From Erythrophleum ivorense (lineage: Eukaryota > Streptophyta > Magnoliopsida > Fabales > Fabaceae): DNA of 64,000 nt. Made by a program: the position numbers and the translations under genes. Below the pieces are notes generated by a model, which saw nothing but the letters and a program-made list of their open reading frames with translations, was not told the origin of the DNA and searched no databases. Below, one piece after another: positions 1 through 12,532 of this stretch; the first letter of the stretch is position 1; each line of letters starts with the position of its first letter. The DNA lies in the NCBI GenBank assembly GCA_026724425.1, contig JAIUCV010000582.1:454903-518902 (forward strand). The letters run 5' to 3'.

Positions 1-185
1 TCTTATGTAGTAATTAGATTTAGTGGAAAAGTTATGGCTAATTATAGATTGGAATATTAGAACAGTACAATGTAGGTTTTCCCCTTAAGCTCTTATATAT
101 TTTTTCAAAGAATAAATTGAATTCTTCTGTTCTGCTCAACCCTAACTATTATTTTACTGTGTAACTTTTGTCTTTGGTGTTAGGC

Positions 186-207
186 ATATATATATATATA
201 TATATAT
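186..207. repeat. (AT)n microsatellite in ABCG7 intron
   Basis: Uninterrupted AT dinucleotide run of 22 bases inside the ABCG7 intron that precedes the first visible exon. Confidence 0.95.
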
Positions 208-315
208 CTTATCTAATTACTTGGAGCTTTTCCTTTAAATTTTAGGAATAAAAATGTTATACTCCTATGCTACTGATATTAGTCCCTTAGAAACTTTAAT
301 CTCTTTCTTCAAAAG

Positions 316-3300
316 GTCAGTTGTGCTGATACCAAAGTTGGTGATGCCAAAGTCCGTGGAATTAGTGGTGGTGAAAAGAAACGCTTAACTCTAGCATGTG
401 AGCTGATTGCAAGCCCATCTGTTATTTTTGCTGATGAACCCACCACCGGTAACCATACCCTTTTGAACTTTTGCTTTCCAATGGATCTGAACCTTGCATA
501 TATTATGTCTTAGGCGCACTGTTAATATAATAATATAACTCTCCTTACACAAAGTGGTTTTCTTTGATGTGTTCCTTTAATCAAAAAAAGAAAAGCAGTA
601 TGAAATTAAAATCTACAGCTTTAAGTCTTGTTTGGTATGACAATGGAAACTAAAAAGAAAAGGGAATCTTTTGAAAAAAGATGTTTAGTATACGTGAATT
701 ATAAGAAATGGAATCTGATACGGAATCCTGTATATTTTCTCTATTTTGTGTGTGCCTATTTTCTCTGTTTTCTTGCACTCATTTTCAAATGGAAATATAT
801 TTATTTTTTTACCCTATCATACAATTTTTTAAATAGAAATATATTTATTATTTTTTAACTAATTACAAAGTAAAAAAAATAATTTTCATAATTTTTGTAA
901 TTAATTACAAAAAATAAAATTAATAATATTTAATATTAAAAATAATAAATTATATAAAATTAAAAAAAACTGACTAAATTTTAAATGACATTAGTTAAAA
1001 TTCTGATTAAATTTCAGTTAGAAAACAATATTTTACAAATTTTCAACAGAAAATCAGTTATGACTAAATTAATTAACTACATATATTATTATTTTTTCTC
1101 CAAAATAATATATTATTTTATTATATATATTTAATATATATATTTAAATATATTAATAATTAATAAATATTAAATTAATATATATAATATTAAAATATAA
1201 AGTTATATGTGTAAAAACAATTTTCAAATAATGTATTTTTTCACGGGGTAAGAACATTTTTATCATTTTATTCTTTTCATTCCATTCTACTCTCGTTCTA
1301 ACAAACAATTTAATACAAACATATTCTCTGCCCTTTTCTGTTAATACTAAACAAAATTTTTTCTATTACATTTCATTCATCTTTTCTCTTTCTATTTCCT
1401 TCACCAAAGAATTTGCATACCAAACTGAGGCGTTAGCTTTGAGTACTCTGACCACTTTAGCTTTGAGTACTCTGACCACTTACCAATCTGGTATTTTTGG
1501 CATTAAAACGTCTATCACTTCTTGGCTGCTCAAGTTATTGAATCAGCTCGCAATAAATTTTCAGTCTTTTATTGAGTAACTTACTGCTTAATCAAGATCC
1601 ACATGAACATCTTCAATCCTGATTCAAAAAGACATTTTGGGATGAATTAACCTGGTTGGCAGGGCTGCAAATCAATGGAAGTTCTGTAATCTAGTCAAGC
1701 TATCCTGATATAGGGCATCGCGTAAATACATGATGAGTTGAGTATGGATGCATTTAGACGTAATCTTGGTTACTGCCATTGTACTGTTGACTGTATCCAT
1801 TAGTTCAGTGAGTGATTCAACATTATAGTTTTCTAGTCAGGGACCATTTTATGAGAATAAAGCTCAAATTAACAATTAACGCAAAAAAATATATGAAGTC
1901 TTATGGAGTATATGATTAGCAGTAACTGTATTTTAATATGTACCGTGGAAGTGAAAAGGAAAGAAAAATAATGAAAGGATGTAATATCACATAGTCAGGT
2001 AGATACACTATTTCATTCTCCTATACCATCCTTAGCTCCTTGTTTTTTTTATCTTCTTAATAATACAATATATTAGGAGTATCTCTTAGAAGTTTAGGAT
2101 TGTAAATTAGTTAGCTTGTGTTATACTCAACCTAGAGATATAATCGTGGTGGGGTGGGCCCATTGTATATTAACTCCTATGCTTCTAATCTGGTTATGCA
2201 TTTCTTGAAATGCTGAACCTAGGTCTGTCTTCTTCAAAACATTTATAATTGTTGAGTGAGGGAGGATTAAGGCAGGTTGTGAGATTTAGAATATTTTGTT
2301 AAAGGCATTAGCATCGTCTTCATAGTTGCATATACTCAATTCATATATCTATGGACAATATCAACAATATAGTAAAATAACTAAAATCATCTACATAAAT
2401 AATGCTCTATTGCTGCCCTCAACAAATTTTTATCATAGAACTCTTGTATTCTTTGTGCAACATTAATTTGATATTTATGTAAATGGCTTTTCCCTGCTAG
2501 TAAGTAGTAACTGCTGGCAAAAGCTGTCGAATGGACTCCTGGTTATAGCTACTTTTTCTACTTATTTATCAATAAATTATATGTGGTGATTTCAGGACTT
2601 GATGCTTTCCAAGCCGAGAAAGTCATGGACACTCTCCAACACCTTGCGCATGATGGTCATACTGTAATTTGCTCTATACATCAGCCAAGAGGTTCGGTGT
2701 ATAGCAAATTCGATGACATTGTCTTGCTAACAGAGGGTTCCCTTGTTTATGCTGGTCCTGCTCATGATGAAATATTGACATACTTCTCAAATTTTGGGTT
2801 ATCAGCTAAACCTTCTATATATTGTGCCATCTTACATTCTTCAAGTTGGGAATTCTCTTGAAAAGATAAAATACTTATTTAAAGAAAGAGTAGCTGTCTT
2901 CACATATCTTTAGATGACTTGAATTACTGAAACTGATCTCTTTTATAATTATGACTTACATGACTTCTGTCATTAGAGAAGCATACTCTGAAACAGAACG
3001 TTTAAAAATAAGCCAAGAAACTTAGATTACAAAAGCTGTCAAATTTTCAACTTTGATATTAAAATATCACTAAATTAATTGTTTTCTTGAGTTAGATGGT
3101 AATATTGTGATAAGCCTGCTTCCTAGAGTAACGTCATACGCCTGTAGTTGTTCTAATTAACAGATCAGTGGACTATCAAAATGATCAGCACAGAATCCAC
3201 TCAAGTAACAGGCAAGTATTATGAGCTATGAATGAGGTTGTTTACCACACATATCTAAAGCTTTCTTTCTTTCAAAGAAAAAACATGATGGCATTCTTTA

Positions 3301-6300
3301 GTGGTGTTACTGCTAACGAGCCTAATTGGACTAGATTTGTTTCTAAACCCCACAAGAAATTTCTCTTTAATTATGTCCTGGACTTCAATATTTGCTTTGT
3401 ATCCAATTTATACACATTCGGCGAACAATTCTCTTTTGGCTTCAAATTGACTTAGACCAATGATAAAGATAATTAGCTGATGACTTTCTTTTCGTGTTCT
3501 GAATTCTGATCATACAAGTTACACAATCCATATTGGAAAATCCACCAAAAATTTTTATCTATTCAAGAGAAACATGTTCCCTTTCTTCATACCAATTGTA
3601 CATTGTTAATGTCTAATAGAAATGTAAGTAAGAATTTGTGGAATGAGATGGTAGTTTGTTCAACTTAAATTTTCAGGCTGACTTATTGATTGTTATTGGT
3701 CAATAGTTGTTGATGACTCAAAGTTACAGGTACCACTGCCCAGATCATGTGAATCCTGCTGAATTTTTGGCTGATCTTGTATCCATCGACTATAGTTCTG
3801 TTGATAGTGTCCATTCCTCTCAGAAAAGAATTGATGGTCTTGTAGAGTCATTCTCACAAAGACTACCTACTATAACTTATGCAACTCCTATTACCAGAGA
3901 AGAGCTCTCCAAAGGTGGAAAGAAAATCAGCAAAAGAACTGCAGCTAAGAAGAAAGGAGGTTGGTGGAAACAATTCTGGTTGCTCCTTAAGCGAGCATGG
4001 ATGCAGGTCTGCCATTTTTTTTTTCATTGTTTGTGTACACTACTCATCTATTGACATGCTTCTTAAATTACATGATAGGACCTGGGTGAAGTTTTCGCTT
4101 TTTTCCAATAAAAATTTTTAGGGACTTTCATAAATGAAAACCGAAAACATAGGGATAAATAACCACACTATAACTATTCAGTTCATAATAAAAAATAAAT
4201 TGAACTGAATGAACACATTATGTGGTTATTTGGTACTTACAGTTAAATATCATCATGGTTGGGTCCTCATTTGTAATATTCCTTAAATTGTATATATTAA
4301 AAGAAAGGACTTTTGAGGTTCGCTCAAGTCATTTGATGAGACGTGATTACAAAAATGGTATTGCTCTGATTATCCTTTTCACATCTTGTTTATTGTTATT
4401 CCCCGTCATACATACAGCTTAAACAAAATCACGTAATTTCTTCAACTCTTCATCCTTGCTCACTGTATAACCTTCTACTTTTGGGGCAACATTAAAAGGA
4501 TGCATACAAGTAATTCAGTTCTTTCTCTGAGGGTCAGCAGAATGAACGAATTTTGAGCAATTTGCTATAAAAATAAATAAATAAATATTACAGTACCAAA
4601 AGTATTATATTCATATGCTATACCTTTTTTTTTAATTCGACAATAATACCATTAAGTTTTTGAAAAATGTGTTATAAAGCCTGGGTGGCATCAAATATTT
4701 TGCTTGAAGTTTTAAATTTTCATATTATTATTTTTTTGTTTATATGATCATTTTTATTGGAATTAAAATTTGGTATCAATTAAAATAAATAAGATGACGA
4801 AAATAATTATATCACTGGAATTAGAAATGTGTAAAATAAAAAATAAATAACTAATATATTTATCAAATTATCTTATATATTTACGCTAGACAGTTTACAT
4901 AATATATAATGTTTAGAACCATAACAATGACTGATTATCTAAATCTGGGGTTTTCTAACACTTTTTTTTTAAAAAACTCGATGCAGTGCCACTGAATTTG
5001 AAAGAAATATAGCATATGAATGCAAAATATTTGGCATTGTAGTATTTGAATCATTAAATTTTTTCCTGTAGCATCTTACTATAGGAGCCAGCGAATGAAA
5101 CTTATTTTTCTTATTTAATTTAATTAATAATTCTAATGCTTGAGCAGGCTTTCCGCGATGGACCAACAAACCAAGTTCGGGCAAAAATGTCATTTGCATC
5201 AGCAATTATATTTGGGTCTGTTTTTTGGAAAATGGGAAGATCTCAGACTTCAATACAAGACAGAATGGGATTGCTTCAGGTTTGTGCTGTTCTTTATTCC
5301 TTCTTGCCTGTTTCTCATGGTGTACATTGCAGAAGTACAGAACAACTCTGAAATATTTCTAAATAATATTTCATACAAAAAAAAAAGTGCACATTGTTAA
5401 GAGTTAAGCTTGAAACTTGATTTTGGTTTAGGCACCTTTCTAATGGTATTTGTGTGTCTGTTTTTTGTGTGTACTTACACACCATTAGATAAAATACCTT
5501 CCAACTAAACGTTACACTAGTATATTGATGATACTAAGTTCACTAATTATTTTGTGACTTGATGCTCAAACGGTGAATATCAGTGTCAAATAAAAGGCAG
5601 GTCATATTTAACTTAACGTGAAGTATATAGTAATAATAGGATCACCACTAATATGTTTGAACATTTTATGATTTAGAAAAATAAGATCAAAAGAGAAACT
5701 AAAAAATATCTCATCTGTTCTTTCTTAATTACGGATCATTCATTCATCAGTTACAATATTTGGCTATTAGTCAATCATATGTGATCAATAGGTTCAAGTT
5801 CTTAAAATTTTTGGGGGACATCTTGCATATTAACCTAAAACTTTGCCTAAGTTATAGGAACCAGCAATAAACTGCGTAGGAGCAAAGTTTGGATGCTATA
5901 AACCCATACGGGTTACATCTTATAGAGTAATTATCTTGTCAACTTTGGTTGTTTTAAACCCTTATCTTGATATGCTACTAGGAAGACAACTTCATTTGGG
6001 TAAGTTTTCCTTCCTTGATCCTGACATGAATGACACAGGTTGCTGCAATAAGCACAGCTATGGCTGCTCTCACAAAGATTGTAGGGTTGTTTCCAAAGGA
6101 ACGTGCAATTGTAGATAGACAACGTGCAAAGGGCTTATATGACTTGGGTCCTTATCTTTTTTCAAAGTTGTTGGTTGAGATTCCCATTGGAGCAGTATTT
6201 CCTTTAATGTTTGGTGCTGTTTTGTACCCCATGGCACGTCTTCATCCTACTTTGCTGAGGTCAATTTCCTAACTTTGACTCTATGATGGGCAAGCTTCCA

Positions 6301-8477
6301 TGCAATTTGCAGCAGCTTTTCTTTTTCTTTATATTTTATGGTTGTAGATTGCAATTTGCTTTTCCCCTCTTAATCATGAGGAAATGAAATTGAATACGGT
6401 GAAAATTTCTCTATATTAGTCTTTGGGCAGGATAGTGAAAATAAGTTATTTCCTCTATAGGGAGCTTCAATAATTTTCAAAGAGGTAAATGACTTTCTTG
6501 AAACACCAGGGTAAAAGTGTTAAATGATTTTATCAAATTTTATTTCCAAATCAACAGAAAACTATATTTATGTCCCAGTTTCATTTGCAGCTGTCCATAT
6601 GAAATTATGGACCAATGTTACACTTCATTAGCAAACTTAGTTGTATGAACTCTTATCATTAGGGTAGACTCTGATTGACAATCCCTGCAGTGATAAGGCA
6701 AAGGAAAATGGGAAAAAGAAAGTTATTGTTGTCTCTCTCACTCTCTTCCCTCTTCCCTTCCTCTTTCTCTCTCTGTGCCTCTCGGCTGCATAATTCCAGT
6801 TTGTTCTTTCCATCTCAAACACTACTGACTTAGAAGTTTGATATTCTAGATTTGGGGAATTCTGTGGCATTGTCACTATGGAATCTTTTGCTGCATCCGC
6901 AATGGGATTTGCTGTAGGGGCTATGGTTCCAACCACTGAAGCAGCAATGGCAGTGGGTCCCTCTCTTATGACAGTTTTTATTGTATTTGGAGGCTACTAT
7001 GCCAATCCTGAGAATACCCCAATCATCTTCCACTGGATTCCTCGTGTTTCTCTTATTAGATGGTAAGCAGAATTCTGATTTGTGAGTACGCAAAAGGAGT
7101 TAACTATTCTCAGGATAAAACTCTGCGAAGTTGAAGGTTATTTTCCCTTACTATCACACTGATGAAGACCAAATTCCTTTATTTACACTTTCAGGGCCTT
7201 TCAAGGACTTTGCATCAATGAGTTCAGTGATCTTCAGTTTGATCATCAGCATTCATTTGATGTTCAAACTGGAGAACAGGTAAGGGGAGGGCCATGTATC
7301 TTTCAATTCTAATTTGCAACTGAGATCTTGTTGAGTAGAACTTAATAAACAACTATGGCATATACTATGACCAGCGCATATTTGTTGGGCACATAATCTA
7401 AGATTTATCAAATATTGAGAATAAAGAACTAGAGGGAATGACCAAGCCAGAAAGCTTGGTTACTTTTGAGACAGAAGGATGTAGAAGGAAAAGAAACTGC
7501 GCAGTTATATAATTGAATACCCACAATTTTTAAAATCAAACAACAACCTTTTATGGTAAAATAACCAGATCGGATTCTTCCAGCTTTTTGGTTTAACATC
7601 TTCTGTGGGCGTCCTTTCTGGCCCTCACCACTAAAAGTCTAAAACACCACATATTCTTCAATGCATGGATGGATGTTTGATACATTATATGCCAAACACT
7701 GACCCCAATCTTCTGTTGCCAGTTTTGGGTGATTAGAATAAATTTGTGGCTCATGGATTCAGAAGTCAATTCCACAGACTTTCTTTTAACATTGCGACAG
7801 AAATGGCATTTCTCACCCCTCAAATTAGGTGCTAACATTGTGACAGAAATGCTTGATAGATTCAGAAGTCAAGTGTTTTGTAGTGGTGCTCTTGCTTTCA
7901 CTGTATCATTGACTGAAGGGAGCATGGATAGACGCCAAAATTTAGAATAATTTACACTCTTAGTGCACCCTTGTTCAACCATTGGACTTGAGTTAGTTTA
8001 AAATCATAGTGATCTATCTTCAATAATTCATGGACAATTTCTATAGCTAAAGACAATATAATACACGATCACACAAAAACATTTCAATGAAATATTAAAA
8101 AAAAAAAAGAATAGTTGTCTTTTTCAATTAATTCTTTGCTTTCCTGATCAATTTTTCTTCTCCCTCCTCGTTCACAGGCACTAGAGCGCATTTCCTTTGG
8201 AGGAAGTGCGATCAAGGATACGGTGGTAGCACAAAGTAGAATACTGGTATTTTGGTATTGTACCACGCACTTTCTCCTAGAGATAAACAAGCCCAAGTAC
8301 CAGCAACTTGAGCCACCCCTTTATCACAACAAGTCCCGTGTAAAACTTGAGGAGTTAAACCCTGAACATGTTGACCAGCTTCTTGAACCTTCACCAGTCA
8401 GTCAAGTTGAATCCAGCCTGCAGCTTGAATCTCCTCAACTTGATCTTATTGGACCTTTTATCCTTGAGGGTTTGTAA
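316..8477 (+). CDS. ABCG7: ABC transporter G family member 7-like half-transporter, 5' partial, 8 exons
   Basis: Membrane half-transporter of the ABCG/WBC family; the substrate is not known from sequence. Exons with GT/AG borders and continuous phase: 316-448, 2596-2797, 3730-4006, 5148-5279, 6039-6259, 6850-7062, 7195-7279, 8178-8477 (TAA 8475-8477). About 520 residues are present and none is interrupted. Visible in order: ABC signature ISGGEKKR, Walker B VIFADEPTTG followed by LD across the first splice junction, H-loop CSIHQPRG, a linker with NPAEFLADL, a basic stretch before the first helix, then hydrophobic segments including SAIIFGSVFW, EIPIGAVFPLMFGAVLYPMA and GPSLMTVFIVFGGYY, the conserved AFQGLCINEFS exon, and the family C-terminus FILEGL. 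Walker A and the N-terminus are upstream of the window, and positions 1-315 are intron. The match to Arabidopsis ABCG7 (At2g01320) is from recall and runs the full visible length. The first intron (449-2595) is enlarged by a possible MITE. Confidence 0.95.
630..1425. mobile_element. Possible MITE inside ABCG7 intron
   Basis: A ten-base perfect inverted terminal repeat, GTTTGGTATG at 630-639 and CATACCAAAC at 1416-1425, bounds about 796 bases of very AT-rich sequence in the unusually long 2147-base intron. The 5' arm is purine-rich and the 3' arm pyrimidine-rich, as expected for imperfect longer arms. I see no clean target-site duplication, so the element class is undecided and the pairing could be chance. 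Confidence 0.45.
1433..1480. repeat. 24-bp perfect tandem duplication in intron
   Basis: Two adjacent identical 24-base units containing GCTTTGAGTACTCTGACCAC lie directly 3' of the possible intronic MITE. The absence of mismatches suggests a recent slip or a repair scar next to the insertion. Confidence 0.95.
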
Positions 8478-8643
8478 CCAGTTGGGAACTCATGATGTTC
8501 TTATCAGATGTTTAATTATTTATTCATTTATCTCATACCGGTGCTAAGTAGACAGATACCTTTGCAATTTATGACCTTACACCTTAGAACATAACCACAA
8601 TCATGATGTGATTATTGTACTACATCCAAACCATCAGCTTAGG

Positions 8644-8701
8644 ATCTCTTATAGAACATTACTCGTAATATAATCTCTTATAGAACATTACTTGTAATAT
8701 A
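8644..8701. repeat. 29-bp tandem repeat, probable ABCG7 3'UTR
   Basis: Two copies of a 29-base unit beginning ATCTCTTATAGAACATTA, with one C/T mismatch, about 170 bases after the ABCG7 stop codon and so probably in the 3'UTR or just beyond it. Confidence 0.9.
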
Positions 8702-9404
8702 AATACACAATATAGATCATCATCTTCGGCTGTATCATGTTTGTATATAGCAGCTCATCCACAGGATGGACTTTACTGATTGTGCCACGACCAGCCTAAT
8801 GTACAAGTATTTTAGGCATAGTTATACTACACTCCGCTACACTGCCAGATTGCTTGGTGTCATCTTATTCCTAATAGCGACTCCGTTCATTTGAATGGGG
8901 CATCATTTACTTTGGAGCATCATGAGATCTTTCATACTTGGAAATTATATCTTTTTTAACAAATCACTTGGAAACATGCAGATACTCAAACAACGACAGA
9001 ATCAGGATTTCACCTTCCTTGAGGTTTTAAAAATTACATTCTTACGTATAATTTCAATTTATTCAAAAACTTATCTTCTATTTGTAAGATAATTCTTAAC
9101 GAAGCTTTTTATTTTCTTCATTTTCCTTAAAAACTTTCAATAGCCTAAGTCAATGGAAAACAAATCATCAAAGTATAGAGTTAATTAATACTCACGAAAA
9201 ACATCAAATAAAAGAGCTTCCCGTATCTAGAATTAGTGGGGTGAGTGTAGGTTTTAAAACTTCAACGCTGGTAGGAGGGAACTGGAATTATGTAATGAAA
9301 ATAAGAATTGGTTTACCATTAAAAATGTGTTTGGTAGGAGGCAATTAGAAAATGTATTTGGGCATCTGCGCAGAAATCCTATAAAAACTCAATAAAAAAA
9401 GTAA
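8702..9404. other. Intergenic, no gene seen
   Basis: Downstream flank of ABCG7. Short open frames here lack coding character. No repeat structure stands out until the L1 tail that follows. Confidence 0.6.
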
Positions 9405-9605
9405 ATCAGATGGAGAATATCTCAATTGTTGAAGATAGAGGGAAACTAAGAAAAATCATAGATGAAAGTATTAAAAAAAATGTTAAGTTGAATGAATTGT
9501 TTAAGAATATAATTTATGATAGAATTTTATAACATTGTTTAATCGCATAACTAATTCCATTTAATAAAAAAAAAGGTTTGTTATTGCTATGCACAGAGGA
9601 CGTAA
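9405..9605 (+). mobile_element. Decayed 3' tail of an L1-type LINE
   Basis: Translated forward, the segment reads like the degraded C-terminus of plant L1 reverse transcriptases: RGKLRKIIDESIKKN, then LNELFKNIIYDR, then stops, ending in a GTTTGTTATTG-like tail. The same pattern recurs at 58745-58990. Plant LINE tails of this kind usually end close to a GTT-rich run; that is family knowledge. Only the last few tens of codons remain, so this is a 5'-truncated relic with no activity. Confidence 0.7.
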
Positions 9606-10037
9606 TCTGTCAAGGAAACAATTTGATTATGACCAAAAATTTGAGATGAGGGATCAAAAGAAGTATGCCGCACATAATAGTAAGTAAATGAATATCATGA
9701 ATCCTAAATCAACATTGCCAGAGTGGAACTAAAAGATCAGAAATTAAAGCTCAAAAAAAAAAAAAAGAAACTGTAAATGAAATCGGCATTATGCTAGACA
9801 CGTCATGCAGGTACATCATAAATGTTTTGAAAACCCAAATTACACTCGAGACCGGAGCAACAATATTGCCATCTTTCGTGGTAGATAATCCAATAGTAAT
9901 TATCATGTGGGTTCAACAATTTTGGCGATTAATACAACACATAGCAGGGAGCAAGAACATTATTCACGCTAGATTTATTTTTTCTTGGAGGGGAAGGCCA
10001 GTTCTTCAGAAATTACTACAGCAAAGTAATGGAGGAG
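9606..10037. other. Intergenic, no gene seen
   Basis: An open frame of 88 codons (9791-10057, +) occurs here, but its composition is not protein-like and it has no recognised domain. Nothing else stands out. Confidence 0.5.
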
Positions 10038-10530
10038 ATGAGCAAATGAGAGATTGAGAGAGAAAATTAGTAAAAAAATTTAAAATTTGAAAGCGAAAGG
10101 ACAAATGTTTAAAATTGAAAGAGTAAAAGGAAAAAAAAATAAAAAATAGCATGGAGTCTAAAGCCATAAGGCACAATCGTAGATTACTTGTAAATAATAA
10201 ATATGTGAAAGCAGCCACATTGTCACATTGTTCACAGTTTATGAATAGTGTGGCTGCTACTATATAGAAGATTTGAAATATGGTCATCAATTAGATAGAA
10301 AGAGAAGACGCACAAAATGAAAGATTGAGAGAGAGAAAAATCAATGAAAACACTCAAAATTTGAAAGCAAAAAGACAGATGTTTAAAATGGAAAGAGCAA
10401 AAAACAACAATAAAAGATGGCACAAAAGCCAATGCAATTAGCTGTGGCACAAAACCCAATGCAATTAGCGACAATTGTGTTCGCGATTTATGAAAGTGTG
10501 GCTACTACTACAAATATAAGATATATAAAC
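10038..10530. repeat. Diverged direct duplication, about 273-bp period, with a hairpin
   Basis: The stretch at 10038-10285 (AGAGATTGAGAGAGA, then AAATTTGAAAGC, then a ...GTGGCTGCTACTA end) repeats at about 10311-10530 with substitutions and small indels. In copy 1, AGCAGCCACA (10210-10219) and TGTGGCTGCT (10249-10258) form a perfect ten-base inverted repeat. In copy 2 a 26-base unit (GGCACAAAA.CCAATGCAATTAGC) is itself tandemly doubled at about 10420-10470. Function unknown; the long reverse-strand open frames here arise from the A/G-rich bias. Confidence 0.75.
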
Positions 10531-11883
10531 ATTTAAAAATATGGATTATATATGTTTACAGTGGCATTGTGACTTTTTACAAATTATTACGACGCCCCAC
10601 AAATAACTATGTTATGCAGCCGCCTTGTACTTTCTGTTAACATTGCACGATCAACAGTCAACACTTACAAATCCAATCACGCAAACTTGTTTGATTAGCT
10701 CCAACTCCAAAAGGCCACTGAATTACACCCTTAATTCATCCCCTTCAACTAGATGCCACCAGCCACTTTTTGCTCTCTTTCTCCTATTCCTCGATCACTC
10801 CCCTTTTCCCTGGTCACTGCTAGCACCAGTTTGATCGCTACACACACATATCGATGGTCATCGCCGCTTATAATAATGGAAATCTAGACTTTTGAAAAAG
10901 AACACAACTGCAAAAGTTGGCCTACCTAGCTATTAATGTCAAAGTTCATACAAATTATGCAATAAGTGTTTAGTCCCCTCTTATTTTCATTCAAAATTAT
11001 TGAGTTAGATACATAATGATCTCATATCCATGAATTTTTAATTTAGTCAATTTTTACACAATATATTATTAATTGTGTCCTTTCTTTGTAACTATTATGG
11101 TTAGTCATACTAAATATAACAATTTTAAATATTATGTTGTATAATATCTTTATTTATATCTTATATCTAGATATTCAAAATATCTAAAAATATAATTAAG
11201 GTACTAGTGTATCAAATAACTCATATTGTCATCGAAAGAAAATAACTCTGATATATGTATTTTCAGTTAGAAAAAAAAAAAGACCATTTTATTAGTACAA
11301 ATAAAGATTGCAAGACTGGGTCAAGCTAGCTAGATGATTCTACAAATGCAAAACTTTGAGCTAGCTAGCTTAGCCTGCATGATTAGGTTCCGAATTAGAG
11401 AAAAGCTGAAGTATTATCAACTTTATGCTAAAAAGCAAGTTGCGCCGCATCAAGGGCGGACTCCGCTCCTGTGTTTGCTAAATTTGGTTTTTCATTTAGA
11501 ATTTTTAGCAAAATCTACATGTGGCCCCCTTAAAAATTAAATTTTGCATACCTTACATTACATATAATCCCCTCAATCTTTTCATTTATTCTTTTTTTAT
11601 TCTCTTATTCTTCCACTACATATAATTTTCAGTCTTTACTTTTACCAAGATTTGTTTCCTTTATATATTATTTAATATTATTCAACTTATTTTTTCACAT
11701 TTGTCTTGTCTCTAAAAATTTTTACTTTATCTCAATATACAAGTTTAATAAATTGCTTTACTTTATTATTTTTATTATAATATTAATAAATTTTATTTAT
11801 TTATTTATTTATTTTACTTTAAATCACTTATATATTTAATAAAAGATTAGCCAAAATAAAATTGACTAGATAAAATGTGACAT
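10531..11883. other. Intergenic with one short perfect hairpin
   Basis: No gene seen. AAGCTAGCTAG (11323-11333) and its exact complement CTAGCTAGCTT (11361-11371) make an 11-base stem with a 27-base loop. A GC-richer patch follows at about 11440-11480. Confidence 0.5.
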
Positions 11884-11891
11884 GTTTAGAA

Positions 11892-12524
11892 TAAATTTAA
11901 TCACGAGTCAAATTCATTTAAAAATAGGTTGAACTTATAAAAAAATTTATAAATTTTTTTAGATTTGGGCTAGGCTTAAGCCTAGCTTGTCTCAACCTAT
12001 TTTCTAAACAAATAATTTTTAAAATTTTAAATATTAAATATATTTATTTTATTGTTTGTTAGGCTCACTTTTTTTTGTTTTAAATATCAAATAGCCCAAA
12101 AAAATATTGCATGCAATTTAAATCACTTAGAATATATATGAGATAATAAAACCTTTTAAGATAATAGTTTTTTCACTAATATTATTGATTAATAATTTAT
12201 TTTACTTGAATTATAATTTATTTCTGATAATATATTATGCAATAAGTAAAAATTAAAAAATATAATAATCATATATATTATATAATTTTTTTACTTATAT
12301 CTATAGTTATAAATAATTTTTAAATAATGTTATTTATTAATAATATATAAAAAATAATTATAATACGAGTTTGGCCTAAAATAAAAAATCCAAATTTGAT
12401 TATTTTATATTTAGATTTTTATAAAATTGACTCATTTTTTATCAGAATTTTTTTAAAACTTATATCTATTTTTTTCAAGCCGACCTATTTGGCTGGATAG
12501 ATTTTTGACCTATGAACAGGTCTA
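11892..12524 (-). mobile_element. hAT-type MITE, family 1, copy A (633 bp)
   Basis: Bounded by a near-perfect 8-base target duplication, GTTTAGAA (11884-11891) and ATTTAGAA (12525-12532), the hAT signature. The ends are inverted repeats of the form TARACCTnnTCAYGGG. It aligns over its full length, in opposite orientation, with the element at 60794-61461, including an internal tract around ACTATAGATATAAGTAAAAA. An 18-base perfect palindrome, GCTAGGCTTAAGCCTAGC (11969-11986), lies near one end. It has no coding capacity, so it is non-autonomous. Confidence 0.85.
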
Positions 12525-12532
12525 ATTTAGAA

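Noticed and set aside
628..858. 76-codon open frame in an ABCG7 intron
   Set aside because: Lies inside a confirmed intron and a possible MITE, with A/T-driven residue bias.
10006..10474. Two minus-strand frames of 80 and 94 codons rich in Phe and Ser
   Set aside because: Produced by the A/G-rich duplicated repeat; repeat periodicity explains their similarity to each other.
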